Shown here: in pieces, positions 30,127 through 36,544 of the stretch
Numbering within the stretch: the stretch's first letter is position 1
Layout: every line of letters begins with the position of its first letter
Virus record (IMG/VR): IMGVR_UViG_3300020450_001067
Coordinates: 1 to 40,108 of that record
DNA length: 40,108 nt
From: a virus
Strand: one strand, 5' to 3'
Program-made: the position numbers and the translations under genes
Notes under the pieces: model-generated
What the model saw: the letters and a program-made list of their open reading frames with translations, nothing else
The model's database searches: none
What the model was told of the DNA's origin: nothing

Positions 30127-30973
30127 TCTTAATCTTCTGTAATATTCTTTTGTGTTCTTCTGTCAAATTTTTCGGAACCATTCCGTTAATTCTTAAGAAG
30201 ATGTTACCTTTCGCACCAGTGCGGTAGTCAGGAAGTCCTGCACCTGATAAACTCATTGTTGTTCCAGGTTGTGTTCCGGCCGGTACATTAATATTTAACT
30301 CTCTTCCTTCAGGAGTGCTTAGATTTACGACTGTACCCGTCATTAAATCGAATATATTTAAAGTTTTGGTTGTTTCAAGATTCAATCCGTGTACATCAAA
30401 TTCAGGATGTCTTCTGTATCTAACTTTTACAATTAAATTACCTCTTGGTAATTGTGTAATTGAATCATCTCCTAATCCTTCAAATCTAATATTGTCTCCT
30501 GGTTTTGCACCTACAGGAATATCTATATTAACTGTTTGTTCCTTGCCTGTGTTTGTTCTAAAAGTTGCAATAACACCTTTACCTTTATAAACATCTTGCA
30601 AATCAATATCACAAGCAATAGTAATATCTCTGTTCTTTACTTGTCTTTGTCTTTGAAATGGAGAATTGCCTCCGAAAAAAGATGCAAACACATCTTCAAA
30701 ACCCTGTCCATTGCCCATATTAAAATGGAATTGTTGACCTCCCATGTTTGGATTGAATCCTGCCTGTTGTGGATCTGCCGTTCCAAACTGATCATACATT
30801 TGTTTCTTTTCTGGATTACTTAAAACTTGATATGCTTCATTTATTTCTTTGAATTTGGTATCGTCACCTCCTGTTCGATCAGGGTGGTGTTGCATACTTT
30901 GTTTTTTATATGCTTTCTTTATATCAGTTTCTGATGCGTTTCGTGAAACGCCTAAAAGGTCGTAATAATCCAT
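30104..30973 (-). CDS. DnaJ/CbpA-type co-chaperone
   Basis: 289 residues. The J domain has HPD at 30-32 (QHHPDRTGGDD). A Gly/Phe-rich linker (about 68-105) leads to two C-terminal beta domains. No CxxCxGxG zinc repeats are present, so it is class B (CbpA-like). It should stimulate host DnaK for phage protein folding. The ATG is at the expected transcription start of the promoter at 30980-31008, so the mRNA may be leaderless. It heads the unit with deformylase and ClpA-like. Confidence 0.95.
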   Translation of the reverse strand: MDYYDLLGVSRNASETDIKKAYKKQSMQHHPDRTGGDDTKFKEINEAYQVLSNPEKKQMYDQFGTADPQQAGFNPNMGGQQFHFNMGNGQGFEDVFASFFGGNSPFQRQRQVKNRDITIACDIDLQDVYKGKGVIATFRTNTGKEQTVNIDIPVGAKPGDNIRFEGLGDDSITQLPRGNLIVKVRYRRHPEFDVHGLNLETTKTLNIFDLMTGTVVNLSTPEGRELNINVPAGTQPGTTMSLSGAGLPDYRTGAKGNIFLRINGMVPKNLTEEHKRILQKIKNETNLSS

Positions 30974-30979
30974 AGTAAT

Positions 30980-31008
30980 AGTATATACTTATTCTAGGCG
31001 TATGTCAA
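30980..31008 (-). promoter_or_regulatory. Sigma70-type promoter for the dnaJ-def-clpA unit
   Basis: TTGACA (31008-31003), 17 bases, TATACT (30985-30980) on the minus strand. With the usual spacing, +1 falls at 30973, the A of the DnaJ ATG. A second -10 choice (TATATA, 30987-30982) leaves only two bases before the ATG. Either way there is no room for a ribosome site. Confidence 0.85.
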
Positions 31009-31011
31009 CAA

Positions 31012-31368
31012 TTATTTGTCTGACTTTTTACTTGATCCAGTATATAAACCAAACCATGCCGCACCTGCACCAACTACTATTGAAACCAAACCTGATTGTT
31101 CCATTGTTGGTTGCGGTATAGCCATGTACCAAATTACTACTTTGTATAACAAGTAGATATAAGTTGTAATGAATATTCTTGGAAATATTCTCCAACTGTC
31201 TACTGCTTTTGCTAAATGTATTAATTTTGCATATGGATTAGGACCCAAGTCCTTTACAGAAGTGTCAACTTCTAACTCTACTTGTACTTTTTTCTTGACA
31301 TCTGCCACTGGCTTGCCCCCTTCTTTGGTTAATAACTTATCTTCTTTTATGACTTTACTTTTTTCCAT
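31012..31368 (-). CDS. Membrane protein, possible holin-type (118 aa)
   Basis: Unrecognised. A charged N-terminus (1-35) precedes two hydrophobic segments: one around IFITTYIYLLYKVVIWYMAI (65-84) and one around LVSIVVGAGAAWFGLY (93-108). It ends in a basic tail. Holins are short, have two or three spans and a charged tail, and lysis genes lie nearby, but this is only suggestive. The start overlaps the mini-MscS gene by 14 bases. No lysis role is proved. Confidence 0.7.
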   Translation of the reverse strand: MEKSKVIKEDKLLTKEGGKPVADVKKKVQVELEVDTSVKDLGPNPYAKLIHLAKAVDSWRIFPRIFITTYIYLLYKVVIWYMAIPQPTMEQSGLVSIVVGAGAAWFGLYTGSSKKSDK

Positions 31369-31786
31369 TTTTTATTTTTTCTATTTCTTTAATATTATTA
31401 TTAATTTTATCGTTCTGTGCCTGATCGATCATTGCCTGTAGTCTTCTTCCTTTTTCAGCATCACTGTCTAAATGCAAATCCTTATTAATAATTTTTTCAA
31501 GTTTGTGTAATTTTATTCTATCGTTTGAAATGAATCTCCAAACATAACCCTTTTCACTATACACACCAAACACAGTTTCTCTAAGTCCTATTCTTACTAT
31601 GATAGCATCTTCTCCATCTAGTATGATATGGTCGCCTTCATTAAAAGCAGGATTAAATTTAAATTTTAATCCACTCATTAAATTTACTGCAAAGTCTTTA
31701 AACCAAAAGACTGCTGATAGCGATATTAATATTGCTATCCATGGTGCTAGTAAGTCCGCTAGATCTAATCCCAGTTGGTCAAACAT
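31355..31786 (-). CDS. Minimal MscS-like membrane protein (143 aa)
   Basis: One N-terminal span (about 8-28), then an MscS-type beta domain: NPAFNEGDHIILDGEDAIIV (45-64) with the expected F-x-x-G-D-x-I and G-x-V-x-x-I-G-L-R-x-T, and WRFISNDRI resembling the I-P-N strand. The pore helix TM3 and the other spans of MscS are missing. A charged C-terminal helix ends the protein. It might form a small channel or modulate host channels; neither is shown. Confidence 0.75.
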   Translation of the reverse strand: MFDQLGLDLADLLAPWIAILISLSAVFWFKDFAVNLMSGLKFKFNPAFNEGDHIILDGEDAIIVRIGLRETVFGVYSEKGYVWRFISNDRIKLHKLEKIINKDLHLDSDAEKGRRLQAMIDQAQNDKINNNIKEIEKIKNGKK

Positions 31787-31787
31787 T

Positions 31788-32036
31788 TTATTTCTTCTTT
31801 TCTAACTTTTTAATTCTCGATTCCATAGCATCTAACTTATTTTTTAATGCTGGAAATTTCTGCATTGTTTTTTCTTCAGCAGTTAATATTTTAAGATCAT
31901 ATCTTTCAGCCGCCCAGTTGTACCATGATTCCATTTTACCATAAAACCACTTACCCATTGCTGTCTTTTTGAACCAGGCATTGGTAGCCTGTCCTAGCAC
32001 GGCGCCTACTATTGATTTAATTAAGAAAAACCACAT
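31788..32036 (-). CDS. Membrane-anchored coiled-coil protein (82 aa)
   Basis: Unrecognised. A hydrophobic N-terminus (MWFFLIKSIVGAVLGQ) is followed by a basic/aromatic stretch (KKTAMGKWFYGKMESWYNW) and a C-terminal coiled coil ending RIKKLEKKK. The first gene of a late unit, with an AAAGGA ribosome site 22 bases below the GATAAATA box at 32059. Role unknown. Confidence 0.7.
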   Translation of the reverse strand: MWFFLIKSIVGAVLGQATNAWFKKTAMGKWFYGKMESWYNWAAERYDLKILTAEEKTMQKFPALKNKLDAMESRIKKLEKKK

Positions 32037-32058
32037 ATAATATCCTTTGTTATATGTG

Positions 32059-32066
32059 TATTTATC
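32059..32066 (-). promoter_or_regulatory. Late promoter box GATAAATA
   Basis: GATAAATAC on the minus strand, 22 bases upstream of the ATG at 32036 and with an AAAGGA ribosome site between. It should drive 31788-32036, the mini-MscS gene and the 118-residue membrane gene. No -35 element. Confidence 0.75.
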
Positions 32067-32074
32067 TGGGCAGA

Positions 32075-32245
32075 TTAAAAATTACAGGATAGATTTGCTT
32101 TGGGATTGAACTCTATATCAGCGGTTTTAGGTATTGTTTCGGTGGATGATACTTTTAGATCAACGCCTGGATCTAGACGACATTCTGTTTTACCAGCACA
32201 ACCAGTAAGCACTAATAAAACTGCTATGACCACAGTTTTATACAT
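32075..32245 (-). CDS. Small lipoprotein (56 aa)
   Basis: Begins MYKTVVIAVLLVLTGC, a signal with a lipobox LTGC (C16). The mature part of about 40 residues contains C22 and C54, possibly forming a disulfide, and ends NLSCNF. It starts two bases after the stop of the outer spanin. It could be a third component of the lysis region, or an exclusion or envelope lipoprotein. It ends just before the late promoter box at 32059. Confidence 0.7.
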   Translation of the reverse strand: MYKTVVIAVLLVLTGCAGKTECRLDPGVDLKVSSTETIPKTADIEFNPKANLSCNF

Positions 32246-32247
32246 TA

Positions 32248-32643
32248 TTAGTTTTTAGATTTGTTTTTTGGACCGTTTTCTGATTCGTAGTATTCTTTAT
32301 ACGACTTAATTATTTCGTCTTGTTGTAGCATATATGCACGTATCTGTGCAAAGTTTTTACTTAATGCTTCATATCCTTCGTCTGTTAATCCAAACAATAC
32401 AGGATCAATGTTACCTGCTTTTAGTTTAGCAAAGACTTCATCTGCATTATCAGATGTAATTATTGTCCACTTAATTTCTTCTAGTTTAGGAGTTAGTGGC
32501 TCAGGGAGATTCAGAGGTTCTCTTTCAACTTCTGTGCTAAAGATTTCTAATTGCTTAACTGCTGTACCGCAACTAGTGAGGAACGTAGTTAGGGTTAGCA
32601 ATACTAGGACAGATAGAATTGATTTCAGACTTCTTAGTTGCAT
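32248..32643 (-). CDS. Outer-membrane spanin lipoprotein (Rz1-like)
   Basis: A 25-residue signal ends in a lipobox (LTSC). The mature protein is about 107 residues, with a Pro-rich region (REPLNLPEPLTPKLEEIKW, 41-59) as in Rz1 proteins and a C-terminal Tyr/Glu-rich part. Its first 71 bases overlap the inner spanin gene in another frame, the classic overlapping Rz/Rz1 arrangement. It would link to the inner spanin and help fuse the membranes at lysis. Confidence 0.82.
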   Translation of the reverse strand: MQLRSLKSILSVLVLLTLTTFLTSCGTAVKQLEIFSTEVEREPLNLPEPLTPKLEEIKWTIITSDNADEVFAKLKAGNIDPVLFGLTDEGYEALSKNFAQIRAYMLQQDEIIKSYKEYYESENGPKNKSKN

Positions 32644-33058
32644 TTTTCTCTTTCTCCGTTAATGGACTTCCCATTGCAATTTCTTGACATCGCATTGCAT
32701 TGTTACTTCCTTTATTAATTATCTTTTCAACCGATGATGGTCTCTTCGTTGCGAGATCACCAATATCACGTACCTCGCCTTTTCCGTTTATTTTATTGAA
32801 TTTTTGATCCAAAGCCTTAAACTCGGCTTTAAGGATTAAATTTTGTTTTTCTATTTCTGCTTTAATTTTAGTCATTGCTTCAAAGTCTGCTTTCATCTGT
32901 TGAATAACTGCTTTTTGACTATCTATACTTTGTTCCAATTTTAGATTATTTGCTTCTGAGGTTGCCAAGTCTGCTTTTAGATTCTTTACATACATGAATC
33001 CGCCTCCAGCACCTGCTAACACTACTAACATTAATGCAATTTTTATAGAACTAAACAC
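32573..33058 (-). CDS. Inner-membrane spanin (Rz-like)
   Basis: 161 residues. An N-terminal signal-anchor (SIKIALMLVVLAGAGGGFMYV, about 4-24) is followed by a long coiled coil (KADLATSEANNLKLEQSID to LDQKFNK). The C-terminus has RCQEIAMGSPLTEKE and ICPSIANPNYVPH, with two cysteines that could pair. This is the Rz architecture; the overlap with the lipoprotein gene supports it. Its start overlaps the ACP-like end by eight bases. Confidence 0.85.
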   Translation of the reverse strand: MFSSIKIALMLVVLAGAGGGFMYVKNLKADLATSEANNLKLEQSIDSQKAVIQQMKADFEAMTKIKAEIEKQNLILKAEFKALDQKFNKINGKGEVRDIGDLATKRPSSVEKIINKGSNNAMRCQEIAMGSPLTEKEKNATKKSEINSICPSIANPNYVPH

Positions 33059-33275
33059 TCTTTGCCTCCACTAATTTAATAAAGTCGCCAACTGTTTTTA
33101 CATTGGCTTCTTCTTCAGTTGAAATAGTTGTACCTGTTGCTTCTTGTATTGCGATGGTTAGTTCAACTATATCAAATTCGTCAGCACCTAAGTCATCTAT
33201 TAAAGATGCACCTGGTATGACCTTAGACACATCAACGTCTAAATGTTCTGCTATTGCTTTAACTACTTTTTCCAT
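33051..33275 (-). CDS. Acyl-carrier-protein-like protein without phosphopantetheine serine
   Basis: 74 residues with the acidic four-helix ACP pattern (ISLIDDLGAD region, then FDIVELTIAIQEATG). In true ACPs, GADSLD places the prosthetic-group serine at the start of helix II. Here it reads GADEFD (30-35) with E33, so the 4'-phosphopantetheine arm cannot attach. The fold may be retained for protein contacts. It lies among lysis genes, in the late unit, and might mimic host ACP; that is inference. Confidence 0.85.
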   Translation of the reverse strand: MEKVVKAIAEHLDVDVSKVIPGASLIDDLGADEFDIVELTIAIQEATGTTISTEEEANVKTVGDFIKLVEAKSV

Positions 33276-33399
33276 CTTCTTCCTCGTATCTTGCGTGTTC
33301 GCAAACCACTATCTCTATAGGTCTGTTATCACCGTCCTTGAACTCTTCGATTAGTCTACCTTCATGAGCCCTACCACAATTCTGGCAAGTCTTTATCAT
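33259..33399 (-). CDS. Small Cys-rich probable zinc protein (46 aa)
   Basis: Starts with ATG at 33399 in an ATGA overlap with the endolysin stop and ends at 33259 inside the start of the ACP-like gene (17-base overlap). It has a CxxC pair (C5, C8) and C33-x-H35, a likely four-ligand zinc site. TCQNCGRAHEG resembles the start of zinc ribbons. Function unknown. Confidence 0.65.
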   Translation of the reverse strand: MIKTCQNCGRAHEGRLIEEFKDGDNRPIEIVVCEHARYEEEDGKSS

Positions 33400-33920
33400 A
33401 CAAGTTTCAATGCTTCTTCAGTGGTCTCTGTTGTTCTACGTGTCCAACCTTTGCCAAACGTTGCAAATGTACTCAGTCCTTCGTAGTATGCTTGTCTACG
33501 TTTTTGATATTCTTTGATTACTTCAGCAACACCGCCGACTTCTTCTTCATAGTTCGCTAACGCCTTAAGTGTGTTAGGACCTATTCCACCGTCTGCTACT
33601 GTTCCAATCATAGTCTGCAAATACTTTGCGGCTCTACCTGGACCAGCATTAACGCCAAAGTCGAAAATGCAAAGGTCTAAACCTCCTGGAAGGTCATCGC
33701 CTTTAATTGATTTCCAATAGTTCTTCTCATAGATAGGGGCAACATCTTCGGGAGTCAATGCTCTCATATCACTCTCATTAACTTCCTTGCCTACCCATGA
33801 TTCATAAACTCTTTTTGTAACACCCAAGTTTGTCATTCCACCTGGGTCTTTAGGGTGATTAACATAACCACCTTCATGATGTAAAATTATTTCCAAACAA
33901 TGTTTGAAATTATTCGCCAT
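33396..33920 (-). CDS. Endolysin, GH108 (N-acetylmuramidase) type
   Basis: 174 residues. LHHEGGYVNHPKDPGGMTN (13-31) is the GH108 catalytic segment with E16. NLGVTKRVYESW, IYEKNYWKSI and FDFGVNAGPGRAAKYLQ follow as in the family, and the C-terminus (VADGGIGPNTLKAL) resembles a small peptidoglycan-binding domain. It cleaves peptidoglycan glycan chains at lysis. It is in the late unit with the spanins. No signal peptide is present, so it needs a holin. A degraded paralogue lies upstream. Confidence 0.92.
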   Translation of the reverse strand: MANNFKHCLEIILHHEGGYVNHPKDPGGMTNLGVTKRVYESWVGKEVNESDMRALTPEDVAPIYEKNYWKSIKGDDLPGGLDLCIFDFGVNAGPGRAAKYLQTMIGTVADGGIGPNTLKALANYEEEVGGVAEVIKEYQKRRQAYYEGLSTFATFGKGWTRRTTETTEEALKLV

Positions 33921-34441
33921 TATACCATTCCTTTTGCCGCGGCAGTGATTATATCTACACGTGCCTTGAAAGCAGTCTTTTCGGATTCAGTTGCAGACGT
34001 TAATTTATCAATCCATGCTTTTCTATGATCTTGGTATGTATCAATAGTTGCACTGATTCCTTTTTCTGCTACCATATTTTCTAATAATCCTATTGTAATA
34101 GGACCAATCCATGTGTCTCTTTTTGCACCAAGAACATATTGTAATTCTCTTTGTGCAATTTTTGGTTCTCTATATACTGCAAAATCAAATACGCATAAAT
34201 CCATTCCCTTAGGAAGATCATTACACTTCATTAATTCCCAGTACATCTTGTAAACACTCGCTACATCGTTCTCGGTAAATGCTTTTACTTTGTCTTTAGT
34301 GATCACCTTATTCATGTGATCTTCATATTCCTGTTTAGTGATACCTAAGTTGGAACACTTTTGATGGTCTGCATTATCTACAAATCCACTCTCATTTTCG
34401 AGTACAATTTTTAACGAAGGTTTAAAGTTTCCTGTTGCCAT
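33920..34441 (-). CDS. GH108-like paralogue of the endolysin (173 aa)
   Basis: Aligns along its length with the endolysin gene downstream, from LKIVLENESGFVDNADHQ to the C-terminal repeat. E17 of ENESGF may match the catalytic Glu, but the DPGG part is replaced by HQKC, and FDFGVNAGPG by FDFAVYREP. Either activity is altered or the protein binds peptidoglycan without cutting it. It overlaps the endolysin start by one base. Tandem duplication with divergence is the simplest origin. Confidence 0.82.
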   Translation of the reverse strand: MATGNFKPSLKIVLENESGFVDNADHQKCSNLGITKQEYEDHMNKVITKDKVKAFTENDVASVYKMYWELMKCNDLPKGMDLCVFDFAVYREPKIAQRELQYVLGAKRDTWIGPITIGLLENMVAEKGISATIDTYQDHRKAWIDKLTSATESEKTAFKARVDIITAAAKGMV

Positions 34442-34443
34442 CT

Positions 34444-35148
34444 TTATCTCCTTGTTAATACTAATTGATGTCCGTCATTTTCCAGAACAATTTTTGTTCC
34501 GTACTTGGTAACATTGTAATCACCTAGATACTTTGTTAACCAAATTACTTCTGCAAAATCGTTGACATTCAACGCCTCATTGATATTTATACTATCAACT
34601 TTGCCAAAGTCTATTACATTGAAAGAAACTGGATCAGCATATTTGTTCTTAATAGTCAAAATATCTTCCTTCATTTCAATTGATTCTGCATAACTCTTAT
34701 TAAAGAAATTCTTATAGTTGTCCATGTTGTTTTCGTTGACTTTAATACCATATGAGTCAGCGTCTAATGGAATTGCTTCAGAAAATGTCTCTAAGTTTGC
34801 AGGCATACTTCTGAACCCTTTGTAATATCTAAACTTGTAATCTTGATCAGTAAGTTTTGTTACACCATCTAAAAGTTCTACTATGTGTTCTGGTGTTTCT
34901 CTACCTCTTTCAATTTCTACAAATACTTTATATGTGCCATCTGCTTGTTCACCAGATGTGCTGTCTGCATCTAGTACAAAAGGATAACCTTTTTCAAAAA
35001 AGTTTTCTAAGTCTTTTGCACTTTGTTCGTTAATAGTTGAAAAACTTAAAACGCAAATATCTTTATCTTCGCCCATCTTTGATTTGTATGCATCTATTTC
35101 AAAGATGTTTTCAATGCAGTCTTTTAAATCTTGTTCACGTAATCCCAT
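34444..35148 (-). CDS. Conserved-looking phage protein, probably virion-associated (234 aa)
   Basis: Unrecognised. Starts MGLREQDLKDCIENIFEID. The sequence has FRYYKGFRSMPANLETFSEA and a C-terminal strand end (TKIVLENDGHQLVLTRR). It is in the late unit, between a similarly anonymous protein and the endolysin-like genes; a structural role is inferred from this only. No transmembrane or catalytic motif is visible. Confidence 0.78.
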   Translation of the reverse strand: MGLREQDLKDCIENIFEIDAYKSKMGEDKDICVLSFSTINEQSAKDLENFFEKGYPFVLDADSTSGEQADGTYKVFVEIERGRETPEHIVELLDGVTKLTDQDYKFRYYKGFRSMPANLETFSEAIPLDADSYGIKVNENNMDNYKNFFNKSYAESIEMKEDILTIKNKYADPVSFNVIDFGKVDSININEALNVNDFAEVIWLTKYLGDYNVTKYGTKIVLENDGHQLVLTRR

Positions 35149-35681
35149 TATACTGCTCCTGCTTCTGCTTCTGCTGGTGCCGCCGCCGCTATCTCATCTG
35201 CGGGTTGTGCCTCTGGAGTTGGGTTAGGTTGTTGTACTGCTGGATCAAGTGTGTTGTCCATCATTTCATTATAGCCACTGTAAATGTCTGCTACTAGTTT
35301 TTTAGGCATCATAATTTCTACTATCCAAATTGGTTCTCTATCTAATCTACCTTTTTTAGTACCAGGTCTAATATCATCTGGAGTGCGTATTTTACGTGGC
35401 TTAATTATGCTGTCTTTTTTGTATGTTACTTTGCAGTCGTAATCAAGTAATCTCTTCCCGCCCATAGGATCTGGCATTTTTTCTCTTGGCCACATAAAAG
35501 AGCATATAATCCAATGTCTTTTAATGTTAGGGCCGGATACTAGTTCGCCATCTTCCCAGTTTTTATACACATATAAGTCTAGTTCATCTAATACCCTTTC
35601 AAAGTCCTTTAAAACCGTGAAAGAAGTATCGCTATCATATATGTTTTCTACGTTCTTAATTACGTCTAAAATGTCTTGCAT
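35148..35681 (-). CDS. Conserved-looking phage protein, first gene of late unit (177 aa)
   Basis: Unrecognised. The N-terminal helix (MQDILDVIKNVENIYD) precedes a beta-rich region with basic clusters (RKIRTPDDIRPGTKKGRLDR) and a C-terminal Ala/Pro/Glu tail that is probably disordered. The GATAAATA box at 35707-35714 lies about 25 bases upstream. Its stop overlaps the next start (TAATG). A structural role is inferred. Confidence 0.78.
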   Translation of the reverse strand: MQDILDVIKNVENIYDSDTSFTVLKDFERVLDELDLYVYKNWEDGELVSGPNIKRHWIICSFMWPREKMPDPMGGKRLLDYDCKVTYKKDSIIKPRKIRTPDDIRPGTKKGRLDREPIWIVEIMMPKKLVADIYSGYNEMMDNTLDPAVQQPNPTPEAQPADEIAAAAPAEAEAGAV

Positions 35682-35706
35682 AACAGTGATTCCATATTTA
35701 CATACT

Positions 35707-35714
35707 TATTTATC
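35707..35714 (-). promoter_or_regulatory. Late promoter box GATAAATA
   Basis: GATAAATAAG on the minus strand, about 25 bases before the ATG at 35681, in the divergent space between phoH and the late unit. It should drive the two virion-like genes, endolysin-type genes, ACP-like gene and spanins. The phoH side of this gap has no strong consensus promoter; TATAAACT (35727-35734) is a weak plus-strand candidate. Confidence 0.75.
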
Positions 35715-35810
35715 TAGTATTAGAGATATAAACTATGATAACTTGGACCGCTAATCCGGTAAATATTTTTATGAAGAGAAAGTTTAGGCTTCATAAAGGT
35801 ACACACATAA

Positions 35811-35816
35811 AGGAGG
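35811..35816 (+). promoter_or_regulatory. Strong ribosome binding site that fixes the phoH start
   Basis: AGGAGG followed by five bases and ATG at 35822. It is the best Shine-Dalgarno site seen in the window and argues against the in-frame ATGs at 35735 and 35771. Confidence 0.85.
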
Positions 35817-35821
35817 ACTCT

Positions 35822-36544
35822 ATGGGTGCAAAAAGAAGTGCTCGAAAGAGCAGACACCACGGAAACGTGGTTCAAATTCAACAATTCCTACCAAACAAAC
35901 AAAAAGAAGTTAAGATTATTCCAAGAAACAAAAATCAAGAAGATTATATGCTAAAACTACTAGACCTAAAGAAAGACATAGTCTTCGGAGTAGGTCCAGC
36001 AGGAACCGGTAAGACGTTAATAGCGGTACAGGTGGCTATAAAATTGTTCAAGGAAAAAGTGGTAGATAAAATCATAGTAACAAGACCAGTAGTAAGTGTA
36101 GATGAAGATCTAGGATTTTTACCAGGATCGCTAGAAGAAAAAATGGCGCCTTGGACAAGACCTATATTTGATGTTTTACGCGAATACTTTACTGCAAAAG
36201 AAATCAGTGGTATGATAGAAGAAGGTATTATTGAAATATCTCCATTAGCATATATGCGTGGAAGGACTTTCAAACGTGCATTTATACTAGCAGACGAAAT
36301 GCAAAACACGACTGCTAATCAAATGAAAATGCTTTTGACTAGATTAGGTACAGGTTCTTATATGGCAGTTACTGGAGACCTTGCACAGACAGACAGAATA
36401 AAGGATAATGGATTATTAGACTTTATACAATGTTATAGTACGCATAGCGGATCAAGTAGACTAGCGATGACATCATTCAATCATGTTGACATCGAAAGAC
36501 ATAGAGCAGTAAGAGAAGTTTTAGAAATTTATGGTGACGTTTAA
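35822..36544 (+). CDS. phoH: PhoH-family ATPase
   Basis: 240 residues. Walker A GPAGTGKT (58-65) and Walker B ILADEMQNT (155-163) are intact, as is the TRPVVSVDEDLGFLPG (86-101) region. PhoH proteins are cytoplasmic ATPases with proposed RNA roles; the phage copy is a common marine marker whose job is unknown. It is the only plus-strand gene here. Its stop (TAA, 36542-36544) overlaps that of the convergent gene. The chosen start follows AGGAGG; a longer N-terminus from 35735 is possible. Confidence 0.95.
   Translation: MGAKRSARKSRHHGNVVQIQQFLPNKQKEVKIIPRNKNQEDYMLKLLDLKKDIVFGVGPAGTGKTLIAVQVAIKLFKEKVVDKIIVTRPVVSVDEDLGFLPGSLEEKMAPWTRPIFDVLREYFTAKEISGMIEEGIIEISPLAYMRGRTFKRAFILADEMQNTTANQMKMLLTRLGTGSYMAVTGDLAQTDRIKDNGLLDFIQCYSTHSGSSRLAMTSFNHVDIERHRAVREVLEIYGDV

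Noticed and set aside
30139-30166. TTGACA-16-TATTAC before the peptide deformylase gene
   Set aside because: The -10 box is poor and the spacer short, and it is inside the DnaJ coding region; kept only as a weak possibility.
35735-35821. Upstream in-frame extension of phoH
   Set aside because: The ATG at 35735 lacks a ribosome site, while AGGAGG lies five bases before the ATG at 35822.
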